This document shows positions 45,731 through 54,914 of a stretch of DNA of 64,000 nucleotides, piece by piece. Origin of the DNA: JBFLYC01 sp040756735 (GTDB taxonomy: Bacteria; Bacillota; DSM-16504; Desulfitibacterales; Desulfitibacteraceae); assembly GCA_040756735.1 (NCBI GenBank), contig JBFLYC010000016.1, positions 1-64,000 on the forward strand, written 5' to 3'. The notes below the pieces were generated by a model. That model had not been told where the DNA came from and ran no database searches. It saw only the letters and a program-made list of their open reading frames with translations. The position numbers and the translations under genes were made by a program. Within the stretch, counting starts at the first letter, position 1; each line of letters begins with the position of its first letter.

Positions 45731-45785
45731 AATAAACTGTAAAAATAGCCCGGCAATAGCAATCACCAGGCTATTTCAGTTTATT
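45731..45785 (-). terminator. Terminator between rpsU and nfeD
   Basis: A long inverted repeat: outer AATAAACTG/CAGTTTATT and inner AAATAGCC/GGCTATTT, with TATTTTTAC at its end on the minus strand. The 150 bp between it and rpsU (45786-45936) contain nothing I recognise. Confidence 0.75.
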
Positions 45786-45936
45786 TAGATGTTCAATCTG
45801 CTTTAAAACTTATGAGATGATTAGTTTTTAATTAACCAAAATCCCTAACCCGCTTACTTTGCGACTACTCTTAAACCCATACGTGTCAAAATCGCTAAGC
45901 TGTCGAGGAGGGGTGCAAACTCTTAAGTCTGAAATA

Positions 45937-46113
45937 CTACCTAAATTTTCTTTTTCTAGCGGCTTCGGACTTTTTCTTACGCTTTACACTTGGTTTTTCA
46001 TAATGTTCCCTTTTTCTTACCTCTGACAAAACACCTGCTTTTTGACAAGACCTTTTGAAACGACGTAGTGCGCTATCAAGAGTTTCATTTTTGCCAACCT
46101 TTACTTCACTCAA
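45937..46113 (-). CDS. rpsU: 30S ribosomal protein S21
   Basis: Small basic ribosomal protein (58 aa) with the family sequence EVKVGKNETLDSALRRFKRS and a lysine/arginine-rich tail (KRKKKSEAARKRKFR). The longer frame from 46134 contains the ribosome binding site GGAGGGA; the TTG at 46113, nine bases beyond, gives the normal N-terminus. It sits after the HIT gene with an 83-bp gap. Confidence 0.93.
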   Translation of the reverse strand: MSEVKVGKNETLDSALRRFKRSCQKAGVLSEVRKREHYEKPSVKRKKKSEAARKRKFR

Positions 46114-46216
46114 TCTCCATATCCCTCCCTCCACAACTAACCATTCAACACTGCCTACAATAATTACAAAGCAGATACAAAGAAATTATACTATACTGTT
46201 TTTGGCAACGTCAACC

Positions 46217-46558
46217 CTAGGTGCAAATAGGAAGTTTTTTACCGGCGAGCAGATGGTAATGCAAATGGAAGACCACTTGCCCGCCATCCTCCTTGCAGTT
46301 GTTGACAAGCCTAAATCCTTTTTCTGCAATACCTTTATCCTTTGCTATTTTAACTGCTGCCAGGTGTATTTTACCAATTAAATCTACATTTTCTTCAGTA
46401 ATGGCAGTCATGTCAGAAATATGCTGTTTGGGTATTAATAAGATATGTACAGGCGCCCCAGGATTAATATCATTAAATGCCAGAACATGGTCATCTTCAT
46501 ATACAACAGCAGCAGGAACTTCTTTATTGACTATTTTGCAAAAAATACAATCAGCCAT
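46217..46558 (-). CDS. HIT family nucleotide-binding protein (HinT-like)
   Basis: Histidine-triad protein predicted to hydrolyse purine nucleoside phosphoramidates. It has CIFCKIVNKEVPAAVVYED at the start, FNDINPGAPVHILLIPKQHI, and the C-terminal triad FHLHYHLLAGK. At 113 aa it is the normal size. AGGAGGTG lies before ATG 46558 (the GTG of a longer frame is part of this site). It overlaps the mtaB stop by 8 bp. Confidence 0.94.
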   Translation of the reverse strand: MADCIFCKIVNKEVPAAVVYEDDHVLAFNDINPGAPVHILLIPKQHISDMTAITEENVDLIGKIHLAAVKIAKDKGIAEKGFRLVNNCKEDGGQVVFHLHYHLLAGKKLPICT

Positions 46559-47867
46559 TTCTATCACCTCCTTCTAACTCTCCCATGATAAACTTTTCTC
46601 TACTTAACTTTTCCAAGTGTACGGGTACAAGTGTACCGCTTAAATCTCCAGCAGTTAGTGGAAATCTTACCTTTAAATAATTATCAGTATGCCCTTCCCA
46701 TAAACCATCTGATGCAATTTCTATCAATACCTGCCCGGTGGTTCCTAAAAACCTTGAGGCATACTCCTGCCAGAGTTCCTGGGTCATAGCCATCAGGTAA
46801 TTACTTCTGTCTGCTTTAATCTTTTCAGGGACCTGACCGGTATACCCTGCAGCAGGCGTTCCCCTCCTAGGAGAATATTTAAACACATGGAGGTCAGCAA
46901 AGGCTATATTTTTTATGAAATTTGCAGTATTGCCAAAGTGCTCGTCTGTTTCTCCAGGAAAACCTGTTATCACATCAGTGGTAATTGCAGCATTCGGTCT
47001 TTTAGCTCTAATGCTGTCAATGAGCTGCTGATACTCCAATGTTGTATAGCGCCTCCCCATCCTCTGTAGAATATGGTCATCACCACTTTGCAGTGGAATA
47101 TGATAGTGAGAACATATAATGGGATTTTCGGTAATTAACTCTAACAACTCAGGTGAAATATCATCCGGATCAAGGGAACTTATTCTCAGTCTTTTTAAAT
47201 TAGGAACTTCAACCAGCTTTTCAATTAGTGTAAACAAGGTCTCCTGGTACCCTAAATCTTTTCCGTAAGTACCTATATGTACCCCAGTTAAAACAATTTC
47301 TTTATATCCTGCCTCAATGAGTTTATTAACTTCATCAATTGTATTGCTAAAACCCCTACTTTTCACAGGCCCTCTGGCATAGGGCACTATACAATATGTA
47401 CAAAACCTGTCACAACCTTCTTGTATCTTAAGAAATGCCCGGGCTCTGCTAGGTTGAACAACAGGCAGTTCTTCAAAACTCCTGTTGTCTTTAATCTCTG
47501 AAACAAGCTTAAGCGGCTTGCCTTTATCGTATCCTTCAATAAGCTCAACAATCCTCTTCCTATCCTTGGTACCTATTACAATATCCACCCCCTCTATTTG
47601 CTCCACTTCTTGGGGTGATACCTGGGCATAACAACCTGTGACTGCAACAATAGCTTGAGGATTTTTCCTGACAGCCTTACGTATAAATTGCCTGGACTTC
47701 CTATCGCCTAAGTGCGTAACAGTACAAGTATGAATAAGATATACATCTGCTTCATCCTCAAAATCCACAATCTTATAATTTTTTTCTCTAAATAATTCTT
47801 TAAATGCTTCTACTTCATACTGGTTTACCTTACATCCAAGGACATGGAAAGCCACCCTTTTTTTCAA
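46551..47867 (-). CDS. mtaB: tRNA t6A37 methylthiotransferase MtaB
   Basis: Radical-SAM enzyme converting t6A to ms2t6A at position 37 of ANN-decoding tRNAs. The N-terminal MTTase domain has GCKVNQYE and further Cys in THTCTVTHLG and VTGCYAQV (auxiliary 4Fe-4S cluster). The radical SAM domain has CDRFCTYCIVPYARG. A C-terminal TRAM region follows. At 438 aa it is full length. The start is TTG behind GGAGGG. It lies between rsmE and the HIT gene. Confidence 0.95.
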   Translation of the reverse strand: MKKRVAFHVLGCKVNQYEVEAFKELFREKNYKIVDFEDEADVYLIHTCTVTHLGDRKSRQFIRKAVRKNPQAIVAVTGCYAQVSPQEVEQIEGVDIVIGTKDRKRIVELIEGYDKGKPLKLVSEIKDNRSFEELPVVQPSRARAFLKIQEGCDRFCTYCIVPYARGPVKSRGFSNTIDEVNKLIEAGYKEIVLTGVHIGTYGKDLGYQETLFTLIEKLVEVPNLKRLRISSLDPDDISPELLELITENPIICSHYHIPLQSGDDHILQRMGRRYTTLEYQQLIDSIRAKRPNAAITTDVITGFPGETDEHFGNTANFIKNIAFADLHVFKYSPRRGTPAAGYTGQVPEKIKADRSNYLMAMTQELWQEYASRFLGTTGQVLIEIASDGLWEGHTDNYLKVRFPLTAGDLSGTLVPVHLEKLSREKFIMGELEGGDRNG

Positions 47868-47872
47868 ATAAT

Positions 47873-48616
47873 CTACCCTCCTAAATCCCCTAGTTCATAC
47901 ATTATCATGCTTAGAACTGCCATGCTTGCTGTTTCTGTACGTAAAATCCTTGGACCTAGAGAAACTGTTATAACCCCTGCAGCCTTTGCTACGGCAACTT
48001 CTTCACTGTCCCAACCCCCTTCAGGGCCAATAAAAACACCAATAGAAGTTGTTTTCGACTCCCGGGCCTCTGCTAAAACCTGTTTCAATCCTCTTTGATC
48101 TTCGCCTTCGAATGGCATTAACAAAAAGCGAGAAACAGGTTTTTTCACTGCCTTATTGAAGAACATAGGTTCGCCAATGGCGGGAACCCTTGAACGGCCT
48201 GCTTGTTTGCATGCTTCCAAAGAAATTTTATCCCATCTATGAACTCTGTTCTCTGTCTTTCGATCATTCATCCTCACAATGGTTCTTTTAGTTACTATCG
48301 GTATAATTTGTGATACGCCTAATTCTACAGCTTTTTGGATGATAAACTCAAGCTTGTCTCTTTTAGGCAGCGCTTGATAAAGGATTACCTCTATGGGCGG
48401 TTCATTATTAGGCAGTGTTTCAAGGATGTGTGCCTGTACACTATCCCTGGCAATGTTTTCTATCCTGGCAAGACTTCTAGAACCCTTACCGTCAAATAAT
48501 GCTATGATGCTCCCCTCTTTTAGCCTTAATACATATATCAAATGGTGCGCCTCGTCACCCTTAATAACTAGACTACCTTCATTGATTTCATCTGATGAGA
48601 CTATAAACTGATGCAA
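47873..48616 (-). CDS. rsmE: 16S rRNA m3U1498 methyltransferase RsmE
   Basis: SPOUT-class SAM methyltransferase modifying U1498 of 16S rRNA. An N-terminal PUA-like part (EAHHLIYVLRLKEGSIIALFDGKG) is followed by the knotted SPOUT domain (QALPKRDKLEFIIQKAVELG, IGPEGGWDSEEVA, LGPRILRTETA). The frame opens at GTG 48625, but that GTG lies within AAAGGGTG; the TTG at 48616 gives the MHQFIV start expected for the family. It follows prmA by 5 bp. Confidence 0.93.
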   Translation of the reverse strand: MHQFIVSSDEINEGSLVIKGDEAHHLIYVLRLKEGSIIALFDGKGSRSLARIENIARDSVQAHILETLPNNEPPIEVILYQALPKRDKLEFIIQKAVELGVSQIIPIVTKRTIVRMNDRKTENRVHRWDKISLEACKQAGRSRVPAIGEPMFFNKAVKKPVSRFLLMPFEGEDQRGLKQVLAEARESKTTSIGVFIGPEGGWDSEEVAVAKAAGVITVSLGPRILRTETASMAVLSMIMYELGDLGG

Positions 48617-48621
48617 GAAAA

Positions 48622-49554
48622 TCACCCTTTTGAAACAACAATGCCCCTCCAGAGACCATTGTCTAAAATCTCAACCAGGGTAGAACCTGCTCTAAGCAGG
48701 CTCTCTGAAACTTCAGACAGCCTATCCTCAATAATCCCTGATGCAATGAGTATTCCCCCTGAACTCAGCTTGTTTATGGCATCCTCTGCCATCTCTATAA
48801 TTACATCAGCTACAATGTTGGCTACAATCACATCAAAGGGACCTTCTATTGTGTGCAGCAAATTATTTTGCAGTACTTTTACTTTCCCTTCGACCATGTT
48901 CCTTTGAACATTGAGTGTGGCCATACGTACAGCCAAGGTATCAAGATCAACTGCTAGTACACCATTAGCGCCTAATTTGGCAGCAGCAATAGCCAGAATG
49001 CCGGAACCAGTTCCTACGTCAGCAACCTCTAGTCCAGGTTTAAGATATTTTTCCAGCGCTTTAATGCACATTATAGTTGTAGGGTGAGTACCTGTACCAA
49101 AGGCCATTCCCGGATCAAGCCGAATAACCATTGTGCCATCCTGCTCTTTATATTCTTCCCAACTTGGACTTACAACAATCCTGTTACTGATTCTAAAAGG
49201 TTTATAATAATCCTTCCAGGAGTTGGCCCAATCCTGCTCCTTAACACGAAGCAATTGTACCTGCGCAAAATAATCCTCAAAAAAAGAGCTCAAAGCTGCT
49301 AACGCTCCGTTAAACTGTTCGAGAAGTAAGGGTAATTGTTCATTCACTGGCAGATAGCCCTTAACGACCACATGTTCAGTTTCTAAAATCTTCTGCGGAA
49401 ATTCGTAAGCATCCCATACATCATCTGCTATGTGACGGTTGATTAGATTAGGGTCCTCTATTACAACCCCTGCAGCGCCTATCTCATAAAAAAGATTTAC
49501 AACCGCCTCTTCCATTATTTCTGTTGTTGTAACAGCAATTTCCTGCCAGTGCAT
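48622..49554 (-). CDS. prmA: Ribosomal protein L11 methyltransferase PrmA
   Basis: SAM-dependent enzyme that trimethylates ribosomal protein L11. It has a substrate-binding N-terminal domain (1-120) and a class I methyltransferase fold with LDPGMAFGTGTHPTT, motif I VADVGTGSGILAIAAAKLG and the post-motif VANIVADV (NPPY-type equivalent). At 310 aa it is normal. It follows dnaJ by 24 bp; the dnaJ-prmA-rsmE-mtaB order is the standard Firmicutes one. Confidence 0.95.
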   Translation of the reverse strand: MHWQEIAVTTTEIMEEAVVNLFYEIGAAGVVIEDPNLINRHIADDVWDAYEFPQKILETEHVVVKGYLPVNEQLPLLLEQFNGALAALSSFFEDYFAQVQLLRVKEQDWANSWKDYYKPFRISNRIVVSPSWEEYKEQDGTMVIRLDPGMAFGTGTHPTTIMCIKALEKYLKPGLEVADVGTGSGILAIAAAKLGANGVLAVDLDTLAVRMATLNVQRNMVEGKVKVLQNNLLHTIEGPFDVIVANIVADVIIEMAEDAINKLSSGGILIASGIIEDRLSEVSESLLRAGSTLVEILDNGLWRGIVVSKG

Positions 49555-49578
49555 TACCCCACCCCTTTATCCAATTGC

Positions 49579-50700
49579 TTAACCCATAAAGGCATCCTTG
49601 ACTTTATCAAAAAAACCTTTTCCTTTTTCCTCGTTTTTATGTGTCAAGGTCTTCCCAAATTCCCTAATAAAATCTTTTTGTTTTTCATTTAGGTTGGTTG
49701 GGACTGTAACCTTAATCTTGACATGTTGGTCTCCTCTTCCATAACCGCGCAACCTGGAGATACCTTTACCTTTAAGCTTAAACAGGGCCCCCGATTGCGT
49801 TCCTTCAGGGACTCTAAGCTTAACTTGCCCGTCCAGGGTGGGTACTTTTATTTCATCTCCTAATATGGCTTGCACTATGGAAATAGGGATTTCGCATAAG
49901 ATATCATCTCCATGCCGTTCAAAAAGTTTATGGGGCTTTACCCCTATATATACATATAAATCCCCAGTAGGTCCGCCATTAGAACCGGGCTCGCCTTCGC
50001 CAACCACTCTAAGCCTGGATCCATTGTCTACCCCTGCGGGAATATCTATTTTAATTTTTTTGTTCTGCTTAACTTTACCCTGGCCATAGCAGGCATCACA
50101 AGGAGTTTCAATTATCTTTCCTGTACCGCGACAGGCTTGACATGTCTTAATGGATTGGAAATGACCAAGAACTGTCCTCTGGGTAGTTGTTGTTTGCCCG
50201 GTGCCATTACAGACAGTACATGTAGTTGGGTATGTTCCTGGGGCTGAGCCGGTGCCATCGCACTCTTTGCATGTTTGAAGTTTAGGAAGCTCAACTTGCT
50301 TTTCCAAACCGAAAGCTGCTTCCTCAAGAGTAATCTCTATATCTATCCTCAGGTCTGCACCTTTTTGCGGCCCTCTTCTTTGCCGAGTTCCTCCAAATCC
50401 CCCTCCAAAAAACATGTCAAATATATCTTCAAACTCGCCGGTAAAATCCCCCTGACCAAATCCTCCAAACCCGTTTTGAGTTCCGGCATGGCCAAATTGG
50501 TCATACCTACTACGAGCCTGAGGATTTCTCAATACCTCGTACGCTTCAGATATCTCTTTAAATTTCTTTTCAGCTGTTTCATCCCCAGGATTTACATCCG
50601 GATGATACCTGCGGGCTAATTTTCTGTAGGCCTTTTTAATATCTTCTTCAGAGGCATCACGCGAAACTCCTAAAACCTCATAATAATCCCTTTTGCTCAC
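49579..50700 (-). CDS. dnaJ: Chaperone DnaJ (Hsp40)
   Basis: Co-chaperone that delivers substrates to DnaK and stimulates its ATPase. The J-domain (1-68) has the HPD motif in RRYHPDVNPGDE. A Gly/Phe-rich linker follows (about 72-115), then four CxxCxGxG zinc repeats (CKECDGTG, CTVCNGTG, CQACRGTG, CDACYGQG; about 145-215) and the C-terminal substrate domains. At 373 aa it is a full type I DnaJ. It starts at GTG. A 96-bp spacer with a GGGGACA...TGTCCCC hairpin separates it from dnaK. Confidence 0.97.
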   Translation of the reverse strand: MSKRDYYEVLGVSRDASEEDIKKAYRKLARRYHPDVNPGDETAEKKFKEISEAYEVLRNPQARSRYDQFGHAGTQNGFGGFGQGDFTGEFEDIFDMFFGGGFGGTRQRRGPQKGADLRIDIEITLEEAAFGLEKQVELPKLQTCKECDGTGSAPGTYPTTCTVCNGTGQTTTTQRTVLGHFQSIKTCQACRGTGKIIETPCDACYGQGKVKQNKKIKIDIPAGVDNGSRLRVVGEGEPGSNGGPTGDLYVYIGVKPHKLFERHGDDILCEIPISIVQAILGDEIKVPTLDGQVKLRVPEGTQSGALFKLKGKGISRLRGYGRGDQHVKIKVTVPTNLNEKQKDFIREFGKTLTHKNEEKGKGFFDKVKDAFMG

Positions 50701-50727
50701 TGCTTAAGTCTACCCCCCACAATTATT

Positions 50728-50747
50728 GGGGACACCCTCATGTCCCC
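50728..50747. repeat. GGGGACA-TGTCCCC hairpin in the dnaK-dnaJ spacer
   Basis: A perfect 7-bp inverted repeat with loop CCCTCA. It belongs to the palindrome family seen at 7504, 60671 and 62263. It is not followed by a T-run on the minus strand, so it is unlikely to end dnaK transcription completely; it may affect mRNA processing between dnaK and dnaJ. Confidence 0.7.
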
Positions 50748-50796
50748 TTACATTATTATAATTTGAAGAAAGCCAGGGGGCTTAAAAGCGCCCCCT

Positions 50797-52632
50797 TTAC
50801 TTATCGTCTTTATCATCTACAACCTCATAATCAGCATCTACTACATCATCTTTAGGTTCCTTGCCTGTATCTGCTCCACCAGGTCCTGCATTTTCACCTG
50901 TAGTGTTTTGATACATTTTTGAGCCCAATGCATAAATAGCCTCGGATAATTTTTCGATTTTAGCTTTCATCGCTTCTATATTATCTGATTTCACAGCCTC
51001 TTGTAAATCATTTTTAGCGCTTTCGATGTTAAACAAGTCTTCCTTGGATGCCTTATCACCGGCCTCCTTGATGGTCTTTTCAGCCTGGTAAATCATGGCA
51101 TCTGCCTGGTTCTTGGTTTCAACCTTCTCTCTTAATTTTTTATCTTCTTCTGCAAATTTTTCTGCCTCATGAACCATCCTTTGGATTTCATCATCTTTTA
51201 GGCCGCTGGAGGATTTAATGGTGATCTCCTGCTGCTTGCCGGTACCTAAATCTTTAGCAGAAACATGCACTATACCATTAGCATCTATATCAAACTTTAC
51301 TTCAATTTGTGGAACTCCTCTAGGGGCAGGAGGAATTCCTGATAGCTGGAACCTGCCTAAGGTTTTATTATGGGCAGCCATTTCTCTTTCTCCTTGAAGG
51401 ACATGAATATCGACACTTGTCTGGCCATCTGCGGCTGTTGAAAAGATCTGGCTCTTAGATGTAGGTATTGTGGTATTGCGTTCAATTAATCTTGTGAATA
51501 CCCCGCCGAGAGTTTCAATACCAAGAGAAAGCGGGGTTACATCTAACAACAATACATCCTTAACTTCGCCCGCCAATACACCAGCCTGAATGGCAGCCCC
51601 TAAGGCAACACATTCATCTGGATTAATACCCTTGTGAGGTTCTTTATCAATAATCTTCCTGATAGTTGATTGAACCAGGGGAACCCTGGTAGAACCTCCC
51701 ACAAGCAATACCTTATTTATATCCTTTGGCGACAGACCGGCATCCGAGAGGGCTTGTTTAGTAGGACCTACGGTTTTTTCCACTAAATCCATAATTAATT
51801 CTTCAAATTTTGCCCGGGTCAATGTAATGTCTAAATGCTGCGGGCCCTCGCTGGTAGCTGTAATAAAGGGCAGGTTAATATTGGTTTGCATTACTGTTGA
51901 GAGTTCTTTCTTAGCCTTCTCAGCAGCTTCCTTCAAGCGCTGCATTGCCATCTTATCCTTGGAGAGGTCTACTGTAGTTTGCTTCTTAAACTCTGCTACC
52001 AGGAACTGAACAACCCTTTCATCAAAATCATCCCCACCCAGGCGGTTATTACCACTGGTAGCCTTCACTTCAAATACGCCATCACCCAAGTCCAAAATGG
52101 ACACATCAAAGGTTCCCCCGCCAAGGTCATAAACCAAGATTGTTTGATCCTCTTCCTTATCAAGACCGTAAGCGAGAGAGGCAGCAGTAGGTTCATTGAT
52201 AATGCGCAAAACTTCTAAACCGGCTATGGTCCCAGCATCTTTGGTAGCCTGTCGCTGGCTGTCAGAGAAGTACGCAGGGACAGTTATTACAGCTTGGGTA
52301 ACTTTCTCTCCTAGATAGCTTTCAGCATCTGCTTTCAGCTTTTGGAGAATCATTGCGGATATTTCTTGCGGTGTATAGTTTTTATTATCGATATTAACTT
52401 TATAGTCAGTGCCCATATGTCTTTTAATGGAAAGAATGGTCCTGTCAGGGTTTGTAACCGCTTGTCTTTTGGCTACTTCTCCAACCAGCCTTTCTCCATC
52501 CTTTTTAAAACCAACCACAGAAGGTGTAGTTCTATTGCCTTCCGCATTGGGTATTACTATTGCTTCTCCGCCTTCCATAACGGCAACACAAGAGTTAGTT
52601 GTACCTAAATCAATGCCTATTACTTTTCCCAT
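50797..52632 (-). CDS. dnaK: Chaperone DnaK (Hsp70)
   Basis: ATP-dependent Hsp70. The nucleotide-binding domain (1-360) has IGIDLGTTNSCVAV, VITVPAYFSDSQRQATKDAG, the phosphate loop VYDLGGGTFDVSIL and LLVGGSTRVP. The substrate domain begins after the linker DVLLLDVTPLSLGIET. The C-terminal lid ends in an acidic tail (GKEPKDDVVDADYEVVDDKD). It has the about 24-residue N-domain deletion typical of Gram-positive DnaK (LSYGLDKEEDQ region). At 611 aa it is full length, with AGGAGG before the ATG. It lies 12 bp after grpE in the CIRCE operon. Confidence 0.98.
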   Translation of the reverse strand: MGKVIGIDLGTTNSCVAVMEGGEAIVIPNAEGNRTTPSVVGFKKDGERLVGEVAKRQAVTNPDRTILSIKRHMGTDYKVNIDNKNYTPQEISAMILQKLKADAESYLGEKVTQAVITVPAYFSDSQRQATKDAGTIAGLEVLRIINEPTAASLAYGLDKEEDQTILVYDLGGGTFDVSILDLGDGVFEVKATSGNNRLGGDDFDERVVQFLVAEFKKQTTVDLSKDKMAMQRLKEAAEKAKKELSTVMQTNINLPFITATSEGPQHLDITLTRAKFEELIMDLVEKTVGPTKQALSDAGLSPKDINKVLLVGGSTRVPLVQSTIRKIIDKEPHKGINPDECVALGAAIQAGVLAGEVKDVLLLDVTPLSLGIETLGGVFTRLIERNTTIPTSKSQIFSTAADGQTSVDIHVLQGEREMAAHNKTLGRFQLSGIPPAPRGVPQIEVKFDIDANGIVHVSAKDLGTGKQQEITIKSSSGLKDDEIQRMVHEAEKFAEEDKKLREKVETKNQADAMIYQAEKTIKEAGDKASKEDLFNIESAKNDLQEAVKSDNIEAMKAKIEKLSEAIYALGSKMYQNTTGENAGPGGADTGKEPKDDVVDADYEVVDDKDDK

Positions 52633-52644
52633 ATTCTATTCCTC

Positions 52645-53259
52645 CTAACTGTTTTTTGATACTTTAACCATTGATGGTCTAATTAACTTATCGTTTAAGT
52701 AATAACCCCTTCGAATTTCCTCCAAAACCATATTGTCCTGCTCGTCATGGGTCTCACATTGAGCCACAGCCTGGTGTACTTCTGGATCAAATTCCTTACC
52801 AAGGCAATCAACCGGGCGCAAACCATGCTTTTGCAGCGCACCCCACAATTGCTCATTAATCATCTGGATACCCTGAAGGAAGCTTTCTAAATCTCCCTTT
52901 TGTTTACCTGCTTCGACAGCTCTAATGATATTGTCAAGGACAGGTAGAATGTCTTCAATAATCTCTCTTGCAGCCATACATCTGAGTTCTTGTCTTTCTT
53001 TTACTACTCGCTTACGATAATTGTCAAAATCAGCCTGCAGCCTTTGTAACTGTTGAAACAAAGAGTTATAAGCCTCTTCCTTTTCTGATAGCTTTTCCTG
53101 GCAGCTGACTAATTCTAACAGCAATTCCTCTTTTGATAGCTCTTGAGCATTTGGCAGCCGGGCTTCCTCTGCTTCTTCCATATTATGCATGTCGTCCATT
53201 TTATATGTTTTATTATATAACTCCTGATCTTCATGTATGTCCTGATCCTTACCTATCAT
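52645..53259 (-). CDS. grpE: Nucleotide exchange factor GrpE
   Basis: Releases ADP from DnaK. A long acidic N-terminal region (1-55) precedes a dimerising coiled coil (LLELVSCQEKLSEKEEAYNS, RLQADFDNYRKRVVKERQE). The beta domain has IQMINEQLWGALQKHGLRP and FDPEVHQAVAQCETHD. The GTG at 53268 is part of the GAGGTG site, so ATG 53259 is chosen. It starts 5 bp after the stop of the Group III chaperonin gene, which is inserted between hrcA and grpE. Confidence 0.95.
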   Translation of the reverse strand: MIGKDQDIHEDQELYNKTYKMDDMHNMEEAEEARLPNAQELSKEELLLELVSCQEKLSEKEEAYNSLFQQLQRLQADFDNYRKRVVKERQELRCMAAREIIEDILPVLDNIIRAVEAGKQKGDLESFLQGIQMINEQLWGALQKHGLRPVDCLGKEFDPEVHQAVAQCETHDEQDNMVLEEIRRGYYLNDKLIRPSMVKVSKNS

Positions 53260-53264
53260 TAGCT

Positions 53265-54845
53265 TCACCTCGCTTCAAAGTCAATATCATCTTTAAATTT
53301 GTTATTATTTAAGGCTTCCGGCCTTTTTTTAATAATGGTGTCTATTCTTAAAATGGCTTCGGCTACTTCTCCGGCAGCTTTTAGTGCATATATTTTCACC
53401 AGTGCAGGATCTATAACTCCTAATTCTCTCATGTCTGCAACCTGCCCAGAATCACAATCAATGGAATAACCTATGTTGTTTTCCCTTTTTTGAATGAAAA
53501 GCACATCCCCCTGCTTCTCCAGGGGATTAAATCCTGAATTAAAGACTATTTGAAAGAAAGGCTTTCGCAATGCTTCAATTACACAATTGATCCCATAGAC
53601 GGACATTCCTTTGGCCTGCTCCCTGTTGTTTTCTAGAAATGAAGCTGCCGCCAACTCAATTGAACCGCCACCAGGCACAATTCCTCCTCTGACTGCGGCC
53701 TGCAAAGCTGCTGCTGCATCCTTGGCAATTCTTTCTCTCTCCCCAACCACTTCTTCGGTAGAAGCGCCTACCAGGATTGTAGCCATTGGTTTACCTTTAC
53801 CCCCAATAATTCTCACCTGCTCTAATACTTCATCATTATGAACCTTTTCAGCAAAACCTAGGCAATTCTTTAATTCATCTAAAGGTTTTCTTAAGCCGGT
53901 TCTCTTAATCATACGGGCTCCAGTTGCTTCAGCTGCTTTTCTTAACTCTTTATGACTAACCCTATGCACTGCCATGATCCCTGCATCAATTAATATTTCT
54001 TCAGCTAAATCACTAATGCCCCTGTCAACAAGCACCAGCCCCACATTCAGTTGAGCAAGTTTGTACAGGTTATTTTTAAATTCTTCCTGCAAACTAATAA
54101 ACTTGTTAAAACCTGCTTCATTTGAAAGAGCTTCCTCCTCTATCTGCTCTGGTTCCAAAGCATCATCAATGACCAGTATGCTGCAGCTGCTCCGCTCTTG
54201 AGGCATATCCTGGGACAGCCTTTCTTTACTGATGATACAGCCTTCAATTAGTTCATTTTCTGCTCCATGCTCAGCAATTATACAGTCTGCCAGCTTAAAA
54301 CCTTGTTCAAGAAGCTTTTCTTTGCCAATCATTTGGGCAGCTTTATAAACCAAGTGGGCAATATCTTCATGACCACGCCCAGCTACACAGGAAACCTGCT
54401 CCAATACAGGGTCACTTAGTGTATCTATGTAAACTGCATGATTCTTAAAATATTCAATGGTTATTTTTACGCCGAGCCTGATGCCTTCAATTACACGGGT
54501 TACAGGCACACCTTTTTTGACTTGTTCAAGTCCTTCCGTAACAAGTGAACCTGCCATGATAGTCGCAGTGGTCGTGCCATCACCTATCTCCTCTTGCTGG
54601 GCCTTGGCGGTATTGATCATCATCCTGGCAGCAGGATGATTTACTTCCATCATATCTAAAATGGTTACACCGTCATTTGTGATTACCACATCCCCAAACT
54701 TATCCACCAGCATGGTGTCTAAGCCCTTGGGTCCTATTGTACCTTCCACTGCAGAAGCAATGGCCTTGATTGCATTGGCATTGGTAGATAAAGCCGCCAA
54801 CCGCTCATCAATCTCTGTATCTTTACTTACTTGCTTAACACTCAT
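53265..54845 (-). CDS. Group III (archaeal thermosome-like) chaperonin
   Basis: A TCP-1/thermosome-fold chaperonin of 526 aa, not GroEL. The equatorial domain has VEGTIGPKGLDTMLVDKFGD, VITNDGVTILDMMEV and the ATP motif EEIGDGTTTATIMAGSL. The C-terminal half has GGIVPGGGSIELAAASFL. Both read like group II chaperonins (GDGTT, PGGG-E) rather than GroEL. The tail lacks the GGM repeats of GroEL. Group III chaperonins of this kind are known from a few Clostridia such as Carboxydothermus hydrogenoformans, also inside dnaK operons; they work without GroES because of a built-in lid. Here the gene lies between hrcA (69 bp) and grpE (5 bp), with GGAGG before the ATG, so it should be heat-induced with DnaK. 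Confidence 0.93.
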   Translation of the reverse strand: MSVKQVSKDTEIDERLAALSTNANAIKAIASAVEGTIGPKGLDTMLVDKFGDVVITNDGVTILDMMEVNHPAARMMINTAKAQQEEIGDGTTTATIMAGSLVTEGLEQVKKGVPVTRVIEGIRLGVKITIEYFKNHAVYIDTLSDPVLEQVSCVAGRGHEDIAHLVYKAAQMIGKEKLLEQGFKLADCIIAEHGAENELIEGCIISKERLSQDMPQERSSCSILVIDDALEPEQIEEEALSNEAGFNKFISLQEEFKNNLYKLAQLNVGLVLVDRGISDLAEEILIDAGIMAVHRVSHKELRKAAEATGARMIKRTGLRKPLDELKNCLGFAEKVHNDEVLEQVRIIGGKGKPMATILVGASTEEVVGERERIAKDAAAALQAAVRGGIVPGGGSIELAAASFLENNREQAKGMSVYGINCVIEALRKPFFQIVFNSGFNPLEKQGDVLFIQKRENNIGYSIDCDSGQVADMRELGVIDPALVKIYALKAAGEVAEAILRIDTIIKKRPEALNNNKFKDDIDFEAR

Positions 54846-54914
54846 CCTTTTCCTCCATAATTAATGTTCAAAGAGCCAGAAAAATATTTTCTCCTGCCTC
54901 CTGTCCCAGATTAC

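Noticed and set aside
45786..45936. A riboswitch or small RNA between rpsU and the nfeD terminator
   Set aside because: No conserved riboswitch motif, strong hairpin or promoter could be recognised in the 150 bp.
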